This document shows positions 32,701 through 39,893 of a DNA stretch of 64,000 bases, in pieces. Under the pieces are notes generated by a model, which was not told the DNA's origin, did not search any database, and saw nothing but the letters and a program-made list of their open reading frames with translations. The DNA lies in the NCBI GenBank assembly GCA_934757855.1, contig CAKVLR010000001.1:124001-188000 (forward strand). Direction: 5' to 3'. Numbering within the stretch: the stretch's first letter is position 1; each line of letters begins with the position of its first letter. Source of the DNA: an uncultured Clostridia bacterium. Lineage in GTDB: Bacteria; Bacillota; Clostridia; Christensenellales; UBA1242. The position numbers and the translations under genes are program-made.

Positions 32701-35319
32701 GTTGTAAATCTTGTAACCTAATTTGCTATTAAAAGCATTTTTAGGCAAAACATTTGTGTTTAGCGTAAATTGAGTACGACTAGCGCTACCTAAATCATTC
32801 AATCTAATTCCTTCTGATTTATCGAAGTTTGTTACTGTGATACTTTGTACCATTTGTGGACGCAAAACTATAACTTTACAAGTTATTGTAGTTTTTTTAC
32901 CATACTCAACCACTGATGCATAAACATAAGTTTCATACCTATTGTTTGTGTAAAGAGTGCTATCCAACTGAGCGGTGATTTTTATACCTTTTTCGCTAGG
33001 AGTGATAGACAAAATTTCCTCATTTTCAAGAGTCCATTCAATTTCACCGCCGTTCAAAAGCACCGATGCGCTTGAATTTACAACCACATTTAATTCCGCA
33101 CTAGCCAAATCTTGTTGCTCATAGTAAAGGCTATTTTTATCATAAACTTGACAAGTTAGATTTTTTTGATTATTTGTACCAGCCCAGTAAAAAGTAGTTA
33201 CTGGCACATAAATAGTTACCGCAATTCTACGCTCAGCAACTACCGACACCCACTCGCCATTTTCGTTTTGCCTATTAAATGTAAATTTAACTACTATTTC
33301 AACTGGATTATCTGGTTGAGTGGCAAGTTTAGTGTAAAAACTAAATCTATTATCTACACCAACATCGGAAACTTGTATATAGTCGCCCGTAGCATCGGTC
33401 GAAGATGCACTAATTGAAATAGCGCTACTATCGTTTCCCTTTGGTGAATAAATGCAATCAACATTTATCAAACTGTTACGCTTAACCGTAAGGCTTGTTA
33501 CACCCTTATCTAACAACTTGTCCGCACCATTTACATTGTCTTGTTCGTTCCAAACTTCTTCCACAATGTTGCTATTTTCATAAGTGTGGTCCGTTTTTAG
33601 ATAAAATTCATTTACTACTTGATAAACAGTTACATTGACAGTCACTTTAACACCATTATCTGCGCGAATAGTTAATTGAGTCTTGCCATCAGTAATACCT
33701 ATTAAATTGTATTGAAAAGGAGTTTCTGTTGCTTCAATTTTAGCAATATCTTTATCAGCAAATTCAAAAGTAAAGTTAGGATTACCGATATTTTCTCCAC
33801 GACTAGTAGTAAAATCAACTTTTAATGCAGTGCTACCATTTACACTTGTTTTGTTGTCAAACACGCTTGGAGTAATAGTCATTACACCTGCTTTTACCAT
33901 TAGTAAAACTTCGTTTGACACCATAGGCAATGCTTCATCATAAGTATTTGCTCTAATTGACAGTTTTACGCTTTCCGCAATATCAGTACCAGTAAGTGTT
34001 ACATAAAAACTTGTGTCACTGCGCAATAATTCACCAAATTCATAGAGTTTCAAGCCATTATAATCTTTGATAGTTGCATAACTCTTACCTGAAACATAAA
34101 TGCCTAAACTCTTAGATTTTTCTTCCAAATTTTCGGTGGAACCGTCAATTTCTTCTACCACTATCTCATAATTTGTATCTTTTGCCTCTTGTGGAGATAC
34201 CAAAATATGAATTTCTGTTCCGCGAATATTCTCATAGTAGTCTTGCACTTCCATAGTAACTGGAGTAGTAGAAGGAGCAACTGTCGCAGAGGAAATAGTC
34301 ACATTTTTAGCAATTCGCACCACTTCTATATCATAAACGCGAGAAAATGATTTGTAAATTTCATTACTTATAGGGTTTATCAAGTCTGCATAAATAGTAA
34401 GTTTTGCCAAACCGCTATCAAATGCTACTAGGTCAAAGTCACCGTTTTCATCTGGAGTAGATGCAGTGACAATATCATCACTAACCGCCGTACGCAAATT
34501 GAAACTTTGCCCCTGACTATTTACAAACAGGTTTAATTTCGCTTTATTGTTTACATCATCATAGTTGATGACTAATTTTAGATTATCTACTTCCTCCCCA
34601 TTATTAAATAATGTAAAGGCTTCTTGCGGAATATCTTTGTAAACCAACACATACACAGCACAACTAATGTTATTTGCCATTTTTGCTTCGATTTGCGCGA
34701 TACCGCAACTAGCACCTTCTTCGGCATAAAGCACGCCATTTTCTATATGTACTCCATTCAAAGTAGCAGTACCCAAATTTTCATCCCACAAAGGATTTTC
34801 AGGTGTCATCAATTCAAAAACCGCTTCATTTGGGTAAACGACTGCTGGTTCAAAACTAATAAGAGATGCAGCTTCTAGTTTGATACTCTCGCCCGCACGC
34901 AATGCTAATTTTTGGTCCCTAAAAGTCATCGAATCCGCATTACGAAAGACTGCAATCGTGATTTCATCACTCTTTACTTTGTTGTATTCTTTTGACACAA
35001 CACGCAAAGTAGTTACACCAGCACGAATAGCCGTAATTTGAATGGTAGATTCATTGTCTTTTTGCGAAATTACCTCCGCTTTTGCAATTCCTCTATCTTT
35101 AAATTCAAACTCAACACTCGTAAGCATATCCTCAGTTACGCCCTCGACTGTTGCTGTAAAAGTAGCGGTTGTGTCACCATCTTCTTCCCGCTCAAACACA
35201 GAAATTGTATCAACCGAAACCGAAACTTTGAGATTGTCGTAATTTGTACCACAACCCGCAAAGCCCAAAAATACAGTAGATATCATTAAAAATAAAAGCG
35301 CATAATACTTACTTTTCAT
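20761..35319 (-). CDS. Giant (4852-aa) GLUG/Ig-like repeat lipoprotein
   Basis: A 14.6-kb single frame. The N-terminus is a lipoprotein signal peptide with lipobox FAGC (Cys 23), so the protein is lipid-anchored with a free C-terminus; there is no LPXTG or final membrane helix. Residues about 25–940 and 1545–2370 are Ig-like/BIG2-type beta modules. The rest is built of GLUG-type blocks with headers such as NPYSIYNAEEF near 943, 2373, 2846, 3450, 4110 and 4463. By eye there are about 40 GG[LI][VIA]G…N repeats, for example GGLVGQNNGYITN. GLUG blocks form right-handed beta-solenoids in secreted adhesins. The ATG at 35319 has only a weak AGGGAAA site. It is convergent with the Rho-like gene. The likely role is a very long adhesin or polysaccharide-binding fibre; the ligand is unknown. 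Confidence 0.9.
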   Translation of the reverse strand: MKSKYYALLFLMISTVFLGFAGCGTNYDNLKVSVSVDTISVFEREEDGDTTATFTATVEGVTEDMLTSVEFEFKDRGIAKAEVISQKDNESTIQITAIRAGVTTLRVVSKEYNKVKSDEITIAVFRNADSMTFRDQKLALRAGESIKLEAASLISFEPAVVYPNEAVFELMTPENPLWDENLGTATLNGVHIENGVLYAEEGASCGIAQIEAKMANNISCAVYVLVYKDIPQEAFTLFNNGEEVDNLKLVINYDDVNNKAKLNLFVNSQGQSFNLRTAVSDDIVTASTPDENGDFDLVAFDSGLAKLTIYADLINPISNEIYKSFSRVYDIEVVRIAKNVTISSATVAPSTTPVTMEVQDYYENIRGTEIHILVSPQEAKDTNYEIVVEEIDGSTENLEEKSKSLGIYVSGKSYATIKDYNGLKLYEFGELLRSDTSFYVTLTGTDIAESVKLSIRANTYDEALPMVSNEVLLMVKAGVMTITPSVFDNKTSVNGSTALKVDFTTSRGENIGNPNFTFEFADKDIAKIEATETPFQYNLIGITDGKTQLTIRADNGVKVTVNVTVYQVVNEFYLKTDHTYENSNIVEEVWNEQDNVNGADKLLDKGVTSLTVKRNSLINVDCIYSPKGNDSSAISISASSTDATGDYIQVSDVGVDNRFSFYTKLATQPDNPVEIVVKFTFNRQNENGEWVSVVAERRIAVTIYVPVTTFYWAGTNNQKNLTCQVYDKNSLYYEQQDLASAELNVVVNSSASVLLNGGEIEWTLENEEILSITPSEKGIKITAQLDSTLYTNNRYETYVYASVVEYGKKTTITCKVIVLRPQMVQSITVTNFDKSEGIRLNDLGSASRTQFTLNTNVLPKNAFNSKLGYKIYNAVYNESAIPVASTEFNSETDTEIIALDPNNQNTIIAKNAGIAVVRIYPLDRIIAEDTLLSPEWYVDVWVIVENGDETNPYSIYNAEEFIAIGSSELALTKHYVLMRTIDISRYSNALPLGKEFGSVFSGSLDSYRYGRNAKMAVLGIKPSGTFVTEQGVFGGLFGTISGKISNIDFSFTDCQINLENSIGQILNDGLEVKNIYLGLLAGQIISNNDVSIDNVAIKLNNYTERKVYILGVDDIEYQVYFGALAGQASGNIQNTYANISAQINLGATKVIAGGLIGEFTGSKLGQTETLLSRVDLVAIRDIFVDDESVIGGLVGVVSTQSSVYSMNVTGNVTARLYTNVGGVTGINYGALGLFENNVEYKVFASVKVVGRKNVGGLVGLNSAGTISYARVENYEIANINDSEQALASGIENVGGLVGFSNGGRIIYSYAMSYIKQLEMAQYNVSNYSGDIIGVNNVGGLVGFAQNAYIMSSFAKSNIQVVKELDNSLTTNIVGGLIGNYLVDGSLSLSMSVVLNSYANGKIISNGDITKSGELIGSYTVSPASGNNYVDTCYGYVLLTNFAGDIEVIGRNLIGTNATNANVQKCFYLADTTDSAIGSATESDMKLNESLGDYDTSKVYLGWSFGDKDSTSAWVKYDPSLDMLGVNDNLPILYDRDRGWLYNQAITDIEVTARTYQQEGNKLPTYLQYNGTGKTTSVVVLENIALDERGERSLYLYNSTLNTGMYDITVLPEIDPVKWTISVTSSNRAVVDIEQNSLNLLNTRLIFNQTGFAVITLQSLLDASEKQEILIYVIGGFADFDIVDEQDNSLTSDTNNHIAIKNGYGKLIVPEFAKLTDFVDDLGVRYSVASEEFFNFVNYPFSGGLTYIPTTAQHLLSANATTDYQEIFATPYVTLNFGNYGVFKLTFEDLKKNFYIKIYNGITSAGLSATEANITSSEMVNLKLEVYTDNTLTAEILQPKIYKNGSNVALTDNSEILSQLAPVASENIENELITNRYVLQLRENSRAITENVTYKIEFSVLDENGTLYGKFVFNLTVTPAPITRIDISHYTYGTQSMLNGEVSSNLISPGTKGLLKVDITPNYAFFDYLIASSTVDTVTNEKVELLQMVQRNGVFKYIEAQYNSAGNLIVQKITGYDSLGNAYFDGTIYLTTLVSEGLLEGVQFYVSIVPMKNNESTYIFPPTSYNLISTFAPFASLTLDNSNGDTIARGTVANFRLQGTLLNSTISVLRADYGMSADLSKLQLCAFGDTKRQFGQGAKENVDLIIPFYVGILATPNNSKITITLQIDSTTPTGGSLNPLILKYTIYIVDYNVQSVYTNDAETGILNASIRTYKTLEAKWNLQAPLLSDFDTYIGATDVDVLSFNTELENIIANATQKLKVINEQGDGLGGVWWYNNGSGYSVVQSAYSYPDFIISYTTMNDNNSYYIIKGKTITQNINFKLYFKGYYVYDTTANCYKFVVESELNSLDSANILTTYQNVFEQQFIINVINNTTDDTPDLIDSVEKFRSMEQNGEGVSYMLTTDIVLDNWTPMKTAIKSLDGNGHIIYIRSFADNTNTDTANYGLFDTLPSGTVLKNLIIDVSYSIFVDLQNTNNVNFGFIAGVNDGGIIYNCDIVVSQSKENWTTIYNNSAKKVSNNSNYAFASNVFNQMLQGAGDYANSNTLASTFILTDKSTTNTTVTTYIGGLVGQNNGYITNCRVGRIDSNILGSNRINRHYPLQGINLFASGNVGGLVGQNNGVIANSYFANGTIVNYSMSIFSATNANGAKTGGLVADQTANGRIESSFAKGQASDSAQAILGGVKAYGTIGGLVHSNAGSIKNSYANMPLSSSNAMGGFVYQNTARGNIKYCYSMSKINSTGLINGVFVGVDQEGNVLNGENATIEKCYYLALNNDLVDAKEPATAISSLEWSNAQGVAFDGFAIADNEASTWYIDTEKTYLGPQLRLADKVYYSFRTDDYSYDKTCELGSETNPILIASLTDWENVFNYSDTSGNFRSAFMEANSTVSSGGAKYVFGNYAVNIASDISFNNSMHTTSYNTIFKGQLNGNGYTLSGLSYRQSSSVTATQKDFGLFNTLENATVTNLNLTIASEISIRARHIGSIAGTLRDVYAENITISGETQNSSITGLNMAGALAGLVLGDSEIRNIESTISVNAINATSASGNYSYYYRNALNVSESDFSYAGGIIGVLDLNEEDNSAENPRVQNLRTRGNANIFAEIAGGAIGVIDQKSEAKQLEFVIDTEDENAPNINGSNFAGGLVGENRGRVMQSRVGMEISKQISLDEQISTTDRARDYIGYTRLFASNDSATAVGGLVGLNAGGWITESYSRAEVYATNAYIAGGIVGMAINAPTSYAPSDNDATLNYLRSLSNIDNAFNAVGASYTLENSKIKVRGAFSFSATLKEVYTTGGVNGKKVIGGVVGAVMGAPLFANSTEALIAGINNFDAQDKTFTDKLNNIDYYVGGLTGYLGFKVSETNEGVVPIVSALEVNGEFSLGTASLKSKLVASVNGKTIPTIGNVSNPNHTALNTDFLNVATDVEDKTFDGFNETVWNIDKTKTSHRFAILNSSYSATVTSIETAQEFLEFLSSTNTNSYGKIIKDNLIITGADWVNYIVDTASSKYTIATSMEEAVTGRLEGAVPYEIEGQTTTKSATVIFRDFTEGQSKAFDSLFGYTQKFRVLNINFEFDFTPDLSENGSSLTKNAISNFGLLAQESSSTYFENISVKLINDNILKVNNLENIAVISGVSQSNNFVNVEVDAVIETVENYASSSAVNIGAMFGQGKVTNTINCTNAGKLSIVYKSNNNYTLSFGGFAGEANGILNVRGVVLDKQDNMQISMEVTANNNSNEINLAGIVGNANGTARIQNLVVSGGVNLTRTTGQDNSVVNLGGIAGKLHNSNLYSLTSKVNFTANANKGNIFGGGIAGNLVNEQEFSGLGISMQFSGFTAEYLTSHSNFDINSTTNSAIYLGGIFGLSENDLILANSKIVPSGQARNIYYGLFSDSKLNVESASSRMYIGGIIGRAIQGRLSNSEGYAELDKPNTILRIAESAFVGEIYGKNNQTAGSYNYFGGIVGDTQISINDVLSNGAIRFEASHAISIYAGGIAGATNNDISYSIAISSVQTSLSANANISAIGAVCGVQQNDNGRIINTYYSGDLCGLLDNYATNLTAMQMLDIDNFKVNGTQTLSNDKWTYAVMQNENGDEIQSSILYPLAVRDNIDTARGGVVTPYIVSNLEMLLGLIDDTGKPNKMVIFDATTISIAELPKLEISNVRKIVGNGVKIEVNSSSFTGSTSQNIGLFGTIPQNVVVSSITLAINPTSIRTSTDINFGGIAGVNNGAIFNCVVGSLAEYTPSINYASNFAKLRETYTNNFAGLTEKSNSIFAIELTGASNSNIGAIAGINNGNITASVAIADLSVKNLSTGTINIGGLVGYAENAWINNSIAQNRVLVSKATDTTNIGGIAGKVSNSRFDAILANGNVMVFAVSDFNRVGFAFGAFEGISNGVVVNSDLSGNLSINDVNNNYNFALTTQELLTASRFNAIAKNSANLFSSIWSYGNNTINYGYPYLGITNISMNTGNGNVDNPYQLREGAEILRVTLSNATGKHFVLVRDSIISSKILETTAKSTIYAKTLSGNGKVVIIDKYITPTSTGGTVNIGLFRTISEQTEIKGLGIVINQFDIDTGLIINFGGLASENRGTISNCAVTATDEITLASLPNSKIGGLVAQNMGAIQNSWADIDFNVKDGYIGGLVGLLGKSASASTESTAYIRNSFANGNLIVNQDTTKAYTETSVGGLVGLANAEIAMGRSIENCYVYGSRIQVTSKGSKVGALIGNAIKFNTYRTYAYIYTPSTNDTSNIGAGNYQNIGMTGNTINGAYDNTSIVSVWLGIQDGEVGNRQSANDLCRIVPITQMRTTALGSDFYAEWITSGWTRNLGVANQNEYLPYLNRVTPLDKQETNASNLSAESIFNYSY

Positions 35320-35396
35320 AATTCTTTTTTCCCTATTTTTATTTTGTCAATTTTGTTTACATTTATTTACAAAATTGCAAAAAATTCTACATTTTT

Positions 35397-35426
35397 ATTT
35401 TATTAAAAAACACTACCAAAAGTCAA
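35397..35426 (-). promoter_or_regulatory. Promoter of the 4852-aa lipoprotein
   Basis: Minus-strand TTGACT, 18-nt spacer, TAAAAT, giving a 5' leader of about 70 nt. Confidence 0.55.
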
Positions 35427-35626
35427 ATGAAATGACACTATAAAACCATAATTTTTATAATTTTGATACACTATGCGTAAAATTTAGTGCAAAATCGCTT
35501 TTTACTATCAGAATGCAAGTTTTTACTATTTTATTCAAAGATTGTAGTTATCCGCAAAATTAAGCCCCTTTTAAGCATTGTTTTTTGGAAAAATTACAAA
35601 AATTAGCGAATTATGGGTTTATTTAG

Positions 35627-35655
35627 TTGCTTAAAATCTAAATAAAAGATATAAT
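35627..35655 (+). promoter_or_regulatory. Promoter of the flavoenzyme–AcnX operon
   Basis: TTGCTT, 17-nt spacer, perfect TATAAT, 31 nt upstream of the ATG at 35686. Confidence 0.7.
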
Positions 35656-35685
35656 TTTATAAACTATAAAAAATGGAGAACGCAT

Positions 35686-37941
35686 ATGATTAACGATAAA
35701 ATTCTATACGATTTGGAAGATAGTTTTGGTAATTGGTGGGAACACGACTTTAATGCTCCTACTATGTCTAAAAATTTGTATCCATACACATCTATGTTTA
35801 GCCCTATTACCGTAAATCACTTGACTATCAAAAATAGGCTTGTGATGGGACCTATGGGCAACATTAATATGTGTGAAGAAACTGGTAGGCCTAGTCAAAA
35901 AATGATTAGTTATCTAGCAGAGCGCGCAAAAGGCGGTGTAGGTCTAATCACAACTGGTCTAATCCCTGTAAGTTACGGTATTGACTCCACAGTAAAGGAA
36001 GTTGGCGATTTGAGTTATTTCCCTCGAATTGACCGCACTCGTACTGTTTTTTCTGGTTGGCGTGAAGTATCTGCTGGTGTACACGCTCACGGCGCAAGTA
36101 TTTTTATTCAACTTACCGCTGGTCTTGGGCGTGTAGGAAACCCTCAATGCCTACTCACTCAGTTAAAACTACCTGTAAGTGCTTCGTGGAACCCTAATTT
36201 TTACATTCCACAAATTCCTTGCAAACGCCTCAGTGGACACAAACTCAACAAACTTGTAAAACGCTTTGGTCAGGCTGCCGCTGATGCAAAAGTGGCAAAT
36301 CTTGATGGTGTATATCTACACGGTCACGAGGGATATCTTTTGGAACAACTCACAAACCCTGCTTTCAATCGTAGGGCTATGGGCAAATATTCGGACTGGC
36401 AGAGATTTGGTATTGATGTTGTCCGCGAAATTCGTGAACGCGTTGGCGACCGCTACCCTATTATGTATAGAATTGACTTATCTCTTGCATTAAACGCCAC
36501 TTATCAAGACAAAATGGAAAATGTAAAGAGCCTCAAAAAGTTTAAAAATGAGCGTACCATTCAACAAACTTTGGACTATATGACAAACCTTGTAAAGGCT
36601 GGTGTCGATATGTTTGATGTGGATTTGGGTTGCTACGACAACTGGTGGTTACCTCACCCACCTGCAAGTATGCCTAGCGGTTGCTTCCTTGATATTGCTA
36701 AAATTGTAAAAGATTATTTCAAGGAAAATCATATTTTATCAAATGCTGGTAAAGAAGTGCCTATCGTTGCCGTTGGTAAATTAGGTTACCCAGACCTTGC
36801 AGAACAGGCTTTGCGTGACAACAAGTGTGATATGGTTATGCTTGCTCGCCCACTTTTGGCTGACCCCGACTGGGCAAACAAGGCTTACGCTGGCGAATGT
36901 GAGAAAATTACTCCTTGTATCGGTTGCCACGAGGCTTGCATTCGCGAATTTGTCGAAGGCGGTCACCCACAATGTGCGGTAAATCCGCGTACTGCTTTTG
37001 AAGAAGTATTTTCACGCGAAATTCCGCTTGCCTCTACCCCGCAAAAAGTTGCAGTTATCGGTGGCGGACCTGCTGGTGTTGTTGCTGTAAAGACTTTACT
37101 TGCGCGCGGTCATAAAGTAACGCTTTTTGAAAAAACCGACCACATAGGTGGCACACTAATTCCTGCGGGAGTGCCAAAAATTAAATATGAAATTCACAAC
37201 TATGTAACTTATTTGCAAAATGAAATCAAAGATTTAGAGAAAAATCCAAACTTTACCCTCAAACTCAACACTTTGGCTGATGTAGATATGTTGCGCGGTA
37301 AATTTGATTCAATCGTTATAGCAACTGGTAGCCATATCGTTAAGCCAAAAATTGATGGCGTAGAAAACGCAAATGTGCTTACCGTAACAGAGGCTTTACT
37401 CAATCCAGAGCGTGTCAAAAAGGCTGAAAATATCGTTATCGTTGGCGGTGGCGATTCGGGCTGTGAAACTGCTTACTGGGCAAAAGTTGAATTACAAAAA
37501 AATGTACAAATAGTGGAAATGACTGCAAATCTTATGGCTGATACTTGTACGGCAAATCGCGGACACATTTTGCACTATTTGGAAAAATCAGGTGCCATTG
37601 TACACAATCTCAGTACTGTGGAAAAAATCGGTGACAACGAAGTGATTATTGCCAAAAATGTACATTCTAGCGTACCCAATCCATACAACACTTGGACACC
37701 TATTTTACCTGAAAATATCAAAAATCCGCTTGCTCCAAAAGTAAAAACTCGCACAGAACACAAATCACTCCCTGCCGACCTTGTAATACTTGCAATCGGT
37801 ACAAGACCTCAAAACAAATTGTATTTTGACCTTGTGGCTGAAAATGTTGCACCTCATATTTATCAAATTGGTGACTGCATACGCCCTAGCAAAGTATTTT
37901 CTGCTACTAAGAGTGCATATCGTACTTGTCGTGATATATAG
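35686..37941 (+). CDS. NADH:flavin oxidoreductase, enoate reductase/BaiCD type
   Basis: The 751-aa protein has the three-part layout of 2,4-dienoyl-CoA reductase, 2-enoate reductase and bile-acid BaiCD/BaiH. An Old Yellow Enzyme TIM barrel that binds FMN covers about 50–400. A [4Fe-4S] site has Cys 411, 414, 418 and 430 (CIGCHEAC…C). FAD- and NAD(P)H-binding Rossmann domains follow, with VAVIGGGPAG at 455–464 and VGGGDSG near 585–591. The C-terminal QIGDC matches the family's FAD motif. It would reduce an activated C=C bond with NAD(P)H in the cytoplasm. TGGAGAA precedes the ATG. It lies 97 nt upstream of a two-subunit dehydratase on the same strand, which suggests that it reduces the dehydrated product. 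The exact substrate cannot be read from the sequence. Confidence 0.88.
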   Translation: MINDKILYDLEDSFGNWWEHDFNAPTMSKNLYPYTSMFSPITVNHLTIKNRLVMGPMGNINMCEETGRPSQKMISYLAERAKGGVGLITTGLIPVSYGIDSTVKEVGDLSYFPRIDRTRTVFSGWREVSAGVHAHGASIFIQLTAGLGRVGNPQCLLTQLKLPVSASWNPNFYIPQIPCKRLSGHKLNKLVKRFGQAAADAKVANLDGVYLHGHEGYLLEQLTNPAFNRRAMGKYSDWQRFGIDVVREIRERVGDRYPIMYRIDLSLALNATYQDKMENVKSLKKFKNERTIQQTLDYMTNLVKAGVDMFDVDLGCYDNWWLPHPPASMPSGCFLDIAKIVKDYFKENHILSNAGKEVPIVAVGKLGYPDLAEQALRDNKCDMVMLARPLLADPDWANKAYAGECEKITPCIGCHEACIREFVEGGHPQCAVNPRTAFEEVFSREIPLASTPQKVAVIGGGPAGVVAVKTLLARGHKVTLFEKTDHIGGTLIPAGVPKIKYEIHNYVTYLQNEIKDLEKNPNFTLKLNTLADVDMLRGKFDSIVIATGSHIVKPKIDGVENANVLTVTEALLNPERVKKAENIVIVGGGDSGCETAYWAKVELQKNVQIVEMTANLMADTCTANRGHILHYLEKSGAIVHNLSTVEKIGDNEVIIAKNVHSSVPNPYNTWTPILPENIKNPLAPKVKTRTEHKSLPADLVILAIGTRPQNKLYFDLVAENVAPHIYQIGDCIRPSKVFSATKSAYRTCRDI

Positions 37942-38038
37942 GAACAATAAAAATGAATTTAGATGAAATACAAAAACAAAATTTATAAATATGAACACGG
38001 TATTTGGACTAAACAAAATAAAAATTAAGGAGTAAAAT

Positions 38039-39313
38039 ATGAAACTGACTAAGGAAGAACAACAAATTTTAGATGGCGAACAAGGCGAAGTTATGGCTAA
38101 AATTATGCGTACAATGGTTGAGCTTGGTGACTTGTTCGGGGCAGAAAGATTTGTAGATATTACTCACGATGGGCATATCGTTACATCTATGGGTATCCCC
38201 CTACTTAAACCTCTTTATCGCACCATGCAAGAAATTATTGATGCAAAAATTACCGCAAAGTGGAAATTTACCGCTGACCCTCGCCCTATTGACTACAAAA
38301 ATGTAAAATGCAATATTTTGGATAAAATTGTATTTAGCAAAGTAATGTATGGAAAGCAAAAAGACTACGAGGAACAACTTAATCAAGTTGGTTTAAAAGA
38401 AAAAGATGCTTTTAGTTGTGCTTGTTATCACAAAGAAATGGGCAATATTCCCGAGAAAGGCGACATACTTTCTTGGGCGGAAAGTAGTGCCGTTGTATAT
38501 GCAAACTCGGTATTAGGTGCGCGTTGCAACCGCAACAGTGGTATGATTGATTTGTTCGGCTGTATATTGGGTAAAGTGCCAGAATTTGGCTTTTTGCTTG
38601 ATGAAAACCGTAAGGCAAACTGGGTAATTGAAATCAAAACAACAAAGACCCCAGAAGCACAAATTTTGGGTAGTGCTATTGGTATCGCTGTTGGTGATGG
38701 CGTACCATACATAAAAGGGCTAGACAAATTTATCGGCACCAAACTTGACGAGCATACTTGCGCATACCTAAAAGATATGGGTGCTGCTAGTGCAAGCAAC
38801 GGCGCGGTTGGATTATATCACATAGCAAACCTTACCCCAGAGGCTAAGGAACAAGGTGAAAAATTAATTCGCAAAGATGCATACACTTTGGTAATTGATG
38901 ATGAATTTTTGCAAAAAACTTATCAAGAATACCCTATTCTTTGGAAAAATAAAAATGCAAAACCTAGTCTTTGTTTTATAGGTTGCCCTCACCTATCTAT
39001 GGAGCAACTTAATGCGTGGACTGATAGTATTTTTAACAGTCTAATTCGTAACGGCAAGAGCAAGGTAACTTGCAGAACAATACTTTGTACTTCACCTGCT
39101 ATCGCAAAAGAATTTGAAAAGACTGCACAATACTTAAAACTACAAGCAACTGGCGCACACCTTACCAGTATTTGTCCACTAATGTATCTCAATAATCCAC
39201 TCACTCATTCAAGACCGATTATCACTTGTTCAAACAAACTCCGCACTTACACAATGGCAAGATTTTACCCTGAACAAGATATTTTAGACATTATCACAGG
39301 AAAGGAGAACTAA
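38039..39313 (+). CDS. Aconitase X catalytic (large) subunit, DUF521
   Basis: The 424-aa protein matches the DUF521/AcnX large domain: YANSVLGARCNRNSG near 150, a FGFLLDENR segment near 185, GCPHLSMEQL near 317 and a late Cys in the SICPL segment near 380. AcnX enzymes are Fe–S hydro-lyases. Known members are cis-3-hydroxy-L-proline dehydratase in bacteria and mevalonate-5-phosphate dehydratase in archaea. GGAG lies 7 nt upstream of the ATG. Its stop codon is one base before the start of the small-subunit gene, so the two are translationally linked. The separate large and small subunits contrast with the fused bacterial form. The dehydratase call is firm; the substrate is not determined. Confidence 0.85.
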   Translation: MKLTKEEQQILDGEQGEVMAKIMRTMVELGDLFGAERFVDITHDGHIVTSMGIPLLKPLYRTMQEIIDAKITAKWKFTADPRPIDYKNVKCNILDKIVFSKVMYGKQKDYEEQLNQVGLKEKDAFSCACYHKEMGNIPEKGDILSWAESSAVVYANSVLGARCNRNSGMIDLFGCILGKVPEFGFLLDENRKANWVIEIKTTKTPEAQILGSAIGIAVGDGVPYIKGLDKFIGTKLDEHTCAYLKDMGAASASNGAVGLYHIANLTPEAKEQGEKLIRKDAYTLVIDDEFLQKTYQEYPILWKNKNAKPSLCFIGCPHLSMEQLNAWTDSIFNSLIRNGKSKVTCRTILCTSPAIAKEFEKTAQYLKLQATGAHLTSICPLMYLNNPLTHSRPIITCSNKLRTYTMARFYPEQDILDIITGKEN

Positions 39314-39314
39314 A

Positions 39315-39758
39315 ATGAGTAAAGAATTTAAAGGACGCGTAATAAATGGCGGTACGCTTACTGGTGAAGCACTTGTATCTCACGCAGGACTAAACACTTT
39401 GGCTACTTTTCAAAAGAGTGCATTGAAGAATGCTAAGCAAATCATCGGTAGCGACCAAAATAACCCCGATGTATATGGCAAAGTCATTACGGGTAAAATT
39501 TTATGCCTACCAAATACGATTGGCTCTACAACTGGCGGTATGGTACTTCAAACAGTTTGTTCTATGGGTATCAACCCTAGCGCAATGCTTTTTTCAAACG
39601 AAATTGACTCACTAGCAGCAAGTGGTGTGGTTTTGGCAAAAATTTGGGAAAATAGCCCTATGATTGCCATTGACAAATTGGGTAGCGACTTTTTAAAGTC
39701 CGTAAAAACTGGTGACACTATCGAAATAAAAGAAGATGGCACAGTTATTATTAAATAA
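39315..39758 (+). CDS. Aconitase X swivel (small) subunit, DUF126
   Basis: The 147-aa protein is the DUF126 swivelling domain that closes over the AcnX active site. Typical features are GRVINGGTLTGEALVS at the N-terminus and GKILCLPNTIGSTTGG near 55–70, where the Ser of GST is the family's catalytic position. Its GGAG ribosome-binding site lies inside the end of the large-subunit gene. It forms a heterodimer with the preceding gene product by family precedent. It is the last gene of the operon and is followed by a terminator-like hairpin. Confidence 0.88.
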   Translation: MSKEFKGRVINGGTLTGEALVSHAGLNTLATFQKSALKNAKQIIGSDQNNPDVYGKVITGKILCLPNTIGSTTGGMVLQTVCSMGINPSAMLFSNEIDSLAASGVVLAKIWENSPMIAIDKLGSDFLKSVKTGDTIEIKEDGTVIIK

Positions 39759-39818
39759 GTCCAAAAATTTAGTCCAAATTGAACAATAATGTAGTAAAAG
39801 TTTAGTTTTGGGCTTTTT
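39758..39818 (+). terminator. Possible terminator of the AcnX operon
   Basis: AGTCCAAAA pairs with TTTTGGGCT (one T·G) across a loop of about 40 nt, followed by TTTTTT. The long loop lowers confidence. Confidence 0.45.
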
Positions 39819-39829
39819 TTAAAAATATA

Positions 39830-39858
39830 TTTACATTTTGTCGATTTTATGATATAAT
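39830..39858 (+). promoter_or_regulatory. Promoter of the PH-domain gene
   Basis: TTTACA, 17-nt spacer, TATAAT, 35 nt upstream of the ATG at 39894. Confidence 0.65.
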
Positions 39859-39893
39859 TTGAATATTAAAACAAAAAGCAAAAGGAGTATGAA

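Larger units (their letters stand above)
35320..35685. other. 366-bp divergent intergenic region
   Basis: It lies between the giant lipoprotein gene and the flavoenzyme gene. It holds one promoter for each direction and a copy of the ACTATGC[AG]TAAAATT motif at 35470–35484. The rest is AT-rich with no gene or RNA structure that I can support. Confidence 0.6.

Noticed and set aside
20761..35319. CRISPR array or tandem DNA repeats suggested by the repetitive sequence
   Set aside because: The repetition is at the protein level (GLUG motifs) with divergent DNA. No regular direct repeats with spacers are present.
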